This document shows, piece after piece, positions 18,395-19,101 of a stretch of 19,101 nucleotides of DNA (positions within the stretch are counted from its first letter, which is position 1; each line of letters starts with the position of its first letter). The notes below the pieces were generated by a model. The model ran no database searches and was not told the origin of the DNA. It saw nothing but the letters and a program-made list of their open reading frames with translations. The stretch covers positions 1-19,101 of the forward strand of contig SDVU01000152.1 in the NCBI GenBank assembly GCA_016256075.1. Direction: 5' to 3'. The DNA comes from Dictyocoela muelleri (lineage: Eukaryota; Microsporidia). The translations under genes were made by a program, and so were the position numbers.

Positions 18395-19101
18395 ACAACT
18401 CTCGGAAGCTCGGAGCCTCATAGTTTTAAGGTATATATTCTAAAGTCGTTTACGATAAGATGTACACGTGTCTCAATGTTTATTGCAATACCACAGGTAA
18501 CAACGGTCAGGAACTCTAGCCATTTTCTGTTGCAATTTCTCTGCCGAATCTGCAATAATAACTGTGTATTGATCAAATAAAAGCCTTTCTATTCTTTAGT
18601 CTTAAATGTAATTACCATGCATATCATCGAATAAATCATTAATGTACGGACTGTAAAGCATTGAAATAATTGGACATTCCTCACAAACTCAAAATCGTAT
18701 GATACTGACTCGCTGTTGTAACGTTTTACTCTAACATTGGAATTGCGGTTTTTGTAGAGCGCTTCAATGAAACGATAGAAATATTCATGGAAACGCAGAC
18801 CCTTTATTTTGAATATGAGTCAAGCATGTTTTAGTATTTAATAAGCTTTATAGAAACAAGTAAAGCAACGGAAGTAGTTTCCCTATAAGTTGCCTACTCA
18901 TTAGAATTTTATATAGACACATCGAATGGCATAGACGTTCCTCAAAACGTATATCCCACTATGTCTTTCATGATAATTAAACGATCTTTAGATATTTAGG
19001 AGATTCGGTTATTTGGTACTATAGGGGGGGGTTATAAAAATACTTTAAAAATAAAAACATAATTTACCCATATGAATCCGTTTAAAATAGGTGAGATTTT
19101 T

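Larger units (their letters stand above)
16680..19101. other. Region of higher G+C without recognisable genes
   Basis: From about 16680 the base composition changes: lines near 17281 reach about 43% G+C, against under 25% to the left. Codon-like structure is absent. The open frames at 17615-17797 and 17994-18191 (minus) match nothing I know. The tract could be an intron, a gene flank or an old repeat adjoining a gene outside the window. Confidence 0.5.

Overview
The window is an AT-rich stretch (roughly 80% A+T by eye) of a eukaryotic genome with no intact host gene that I can recognise. It carries a decayed Ty3/gypsy LTR retrotransposon, a decayed non-LTR retrotransposon (LINE) and long gene-free tracts. 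This fits an AT-rich arthropod or a TE-rich parasite such as a large-genome microsporidian. I cannot choose between them, because no rRNA, spliced gene or other taxon marker was found.

Layout. 1-480 is pyrimidine-rich low-complexity DNA. 515-668 is a structured, probably RNA-like element (copy A). 783-4878 is a minus-strand Ty3/gypsy fossil with two 250-base LTRs about 6-7% diverged, holding gag, protease, RT, RNase H and integrase remnants. 4879-5230 is almost pure A/T. 5836-9608 is a plus-strand LINE. Its ORF1 has a CX2C-X15-CX2C zinc ribbon resembling the C-terminal DNA-binding domain of replication protein A, and its ORF2 has an EEP/APE endonuclease followed by an RT. Only the RT core (8336-9454) is still open. 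9609-11660 is G-depleted on the + strand and dissolves into degenerate TTCAATTTTAATCA-type repeats. 11690-11935 is a small GC-richer island with a 42-base direct duplication and a strong hairpin. 12927-13101 is copy B of the structured element at the left edge. 13102-16680 is AT-rich DNA with one short possible RT relic. At about 16680 the base composition steps up, and the rest is unannotatable DNA with a tRNA-like A-box/B-box pair and a hairpin.

Nothing here looks like an operon or a working pathway. The two retroelements are independent insertions. The most interesting unexplained signal is the pair of elements at 515-668 and 12927-13101. They share a 34-position block with only three mismatches, and their flanking stems are preserved although the stem sequences differ, which suggests a small structured RNA family or ribozyme that I cannot name.
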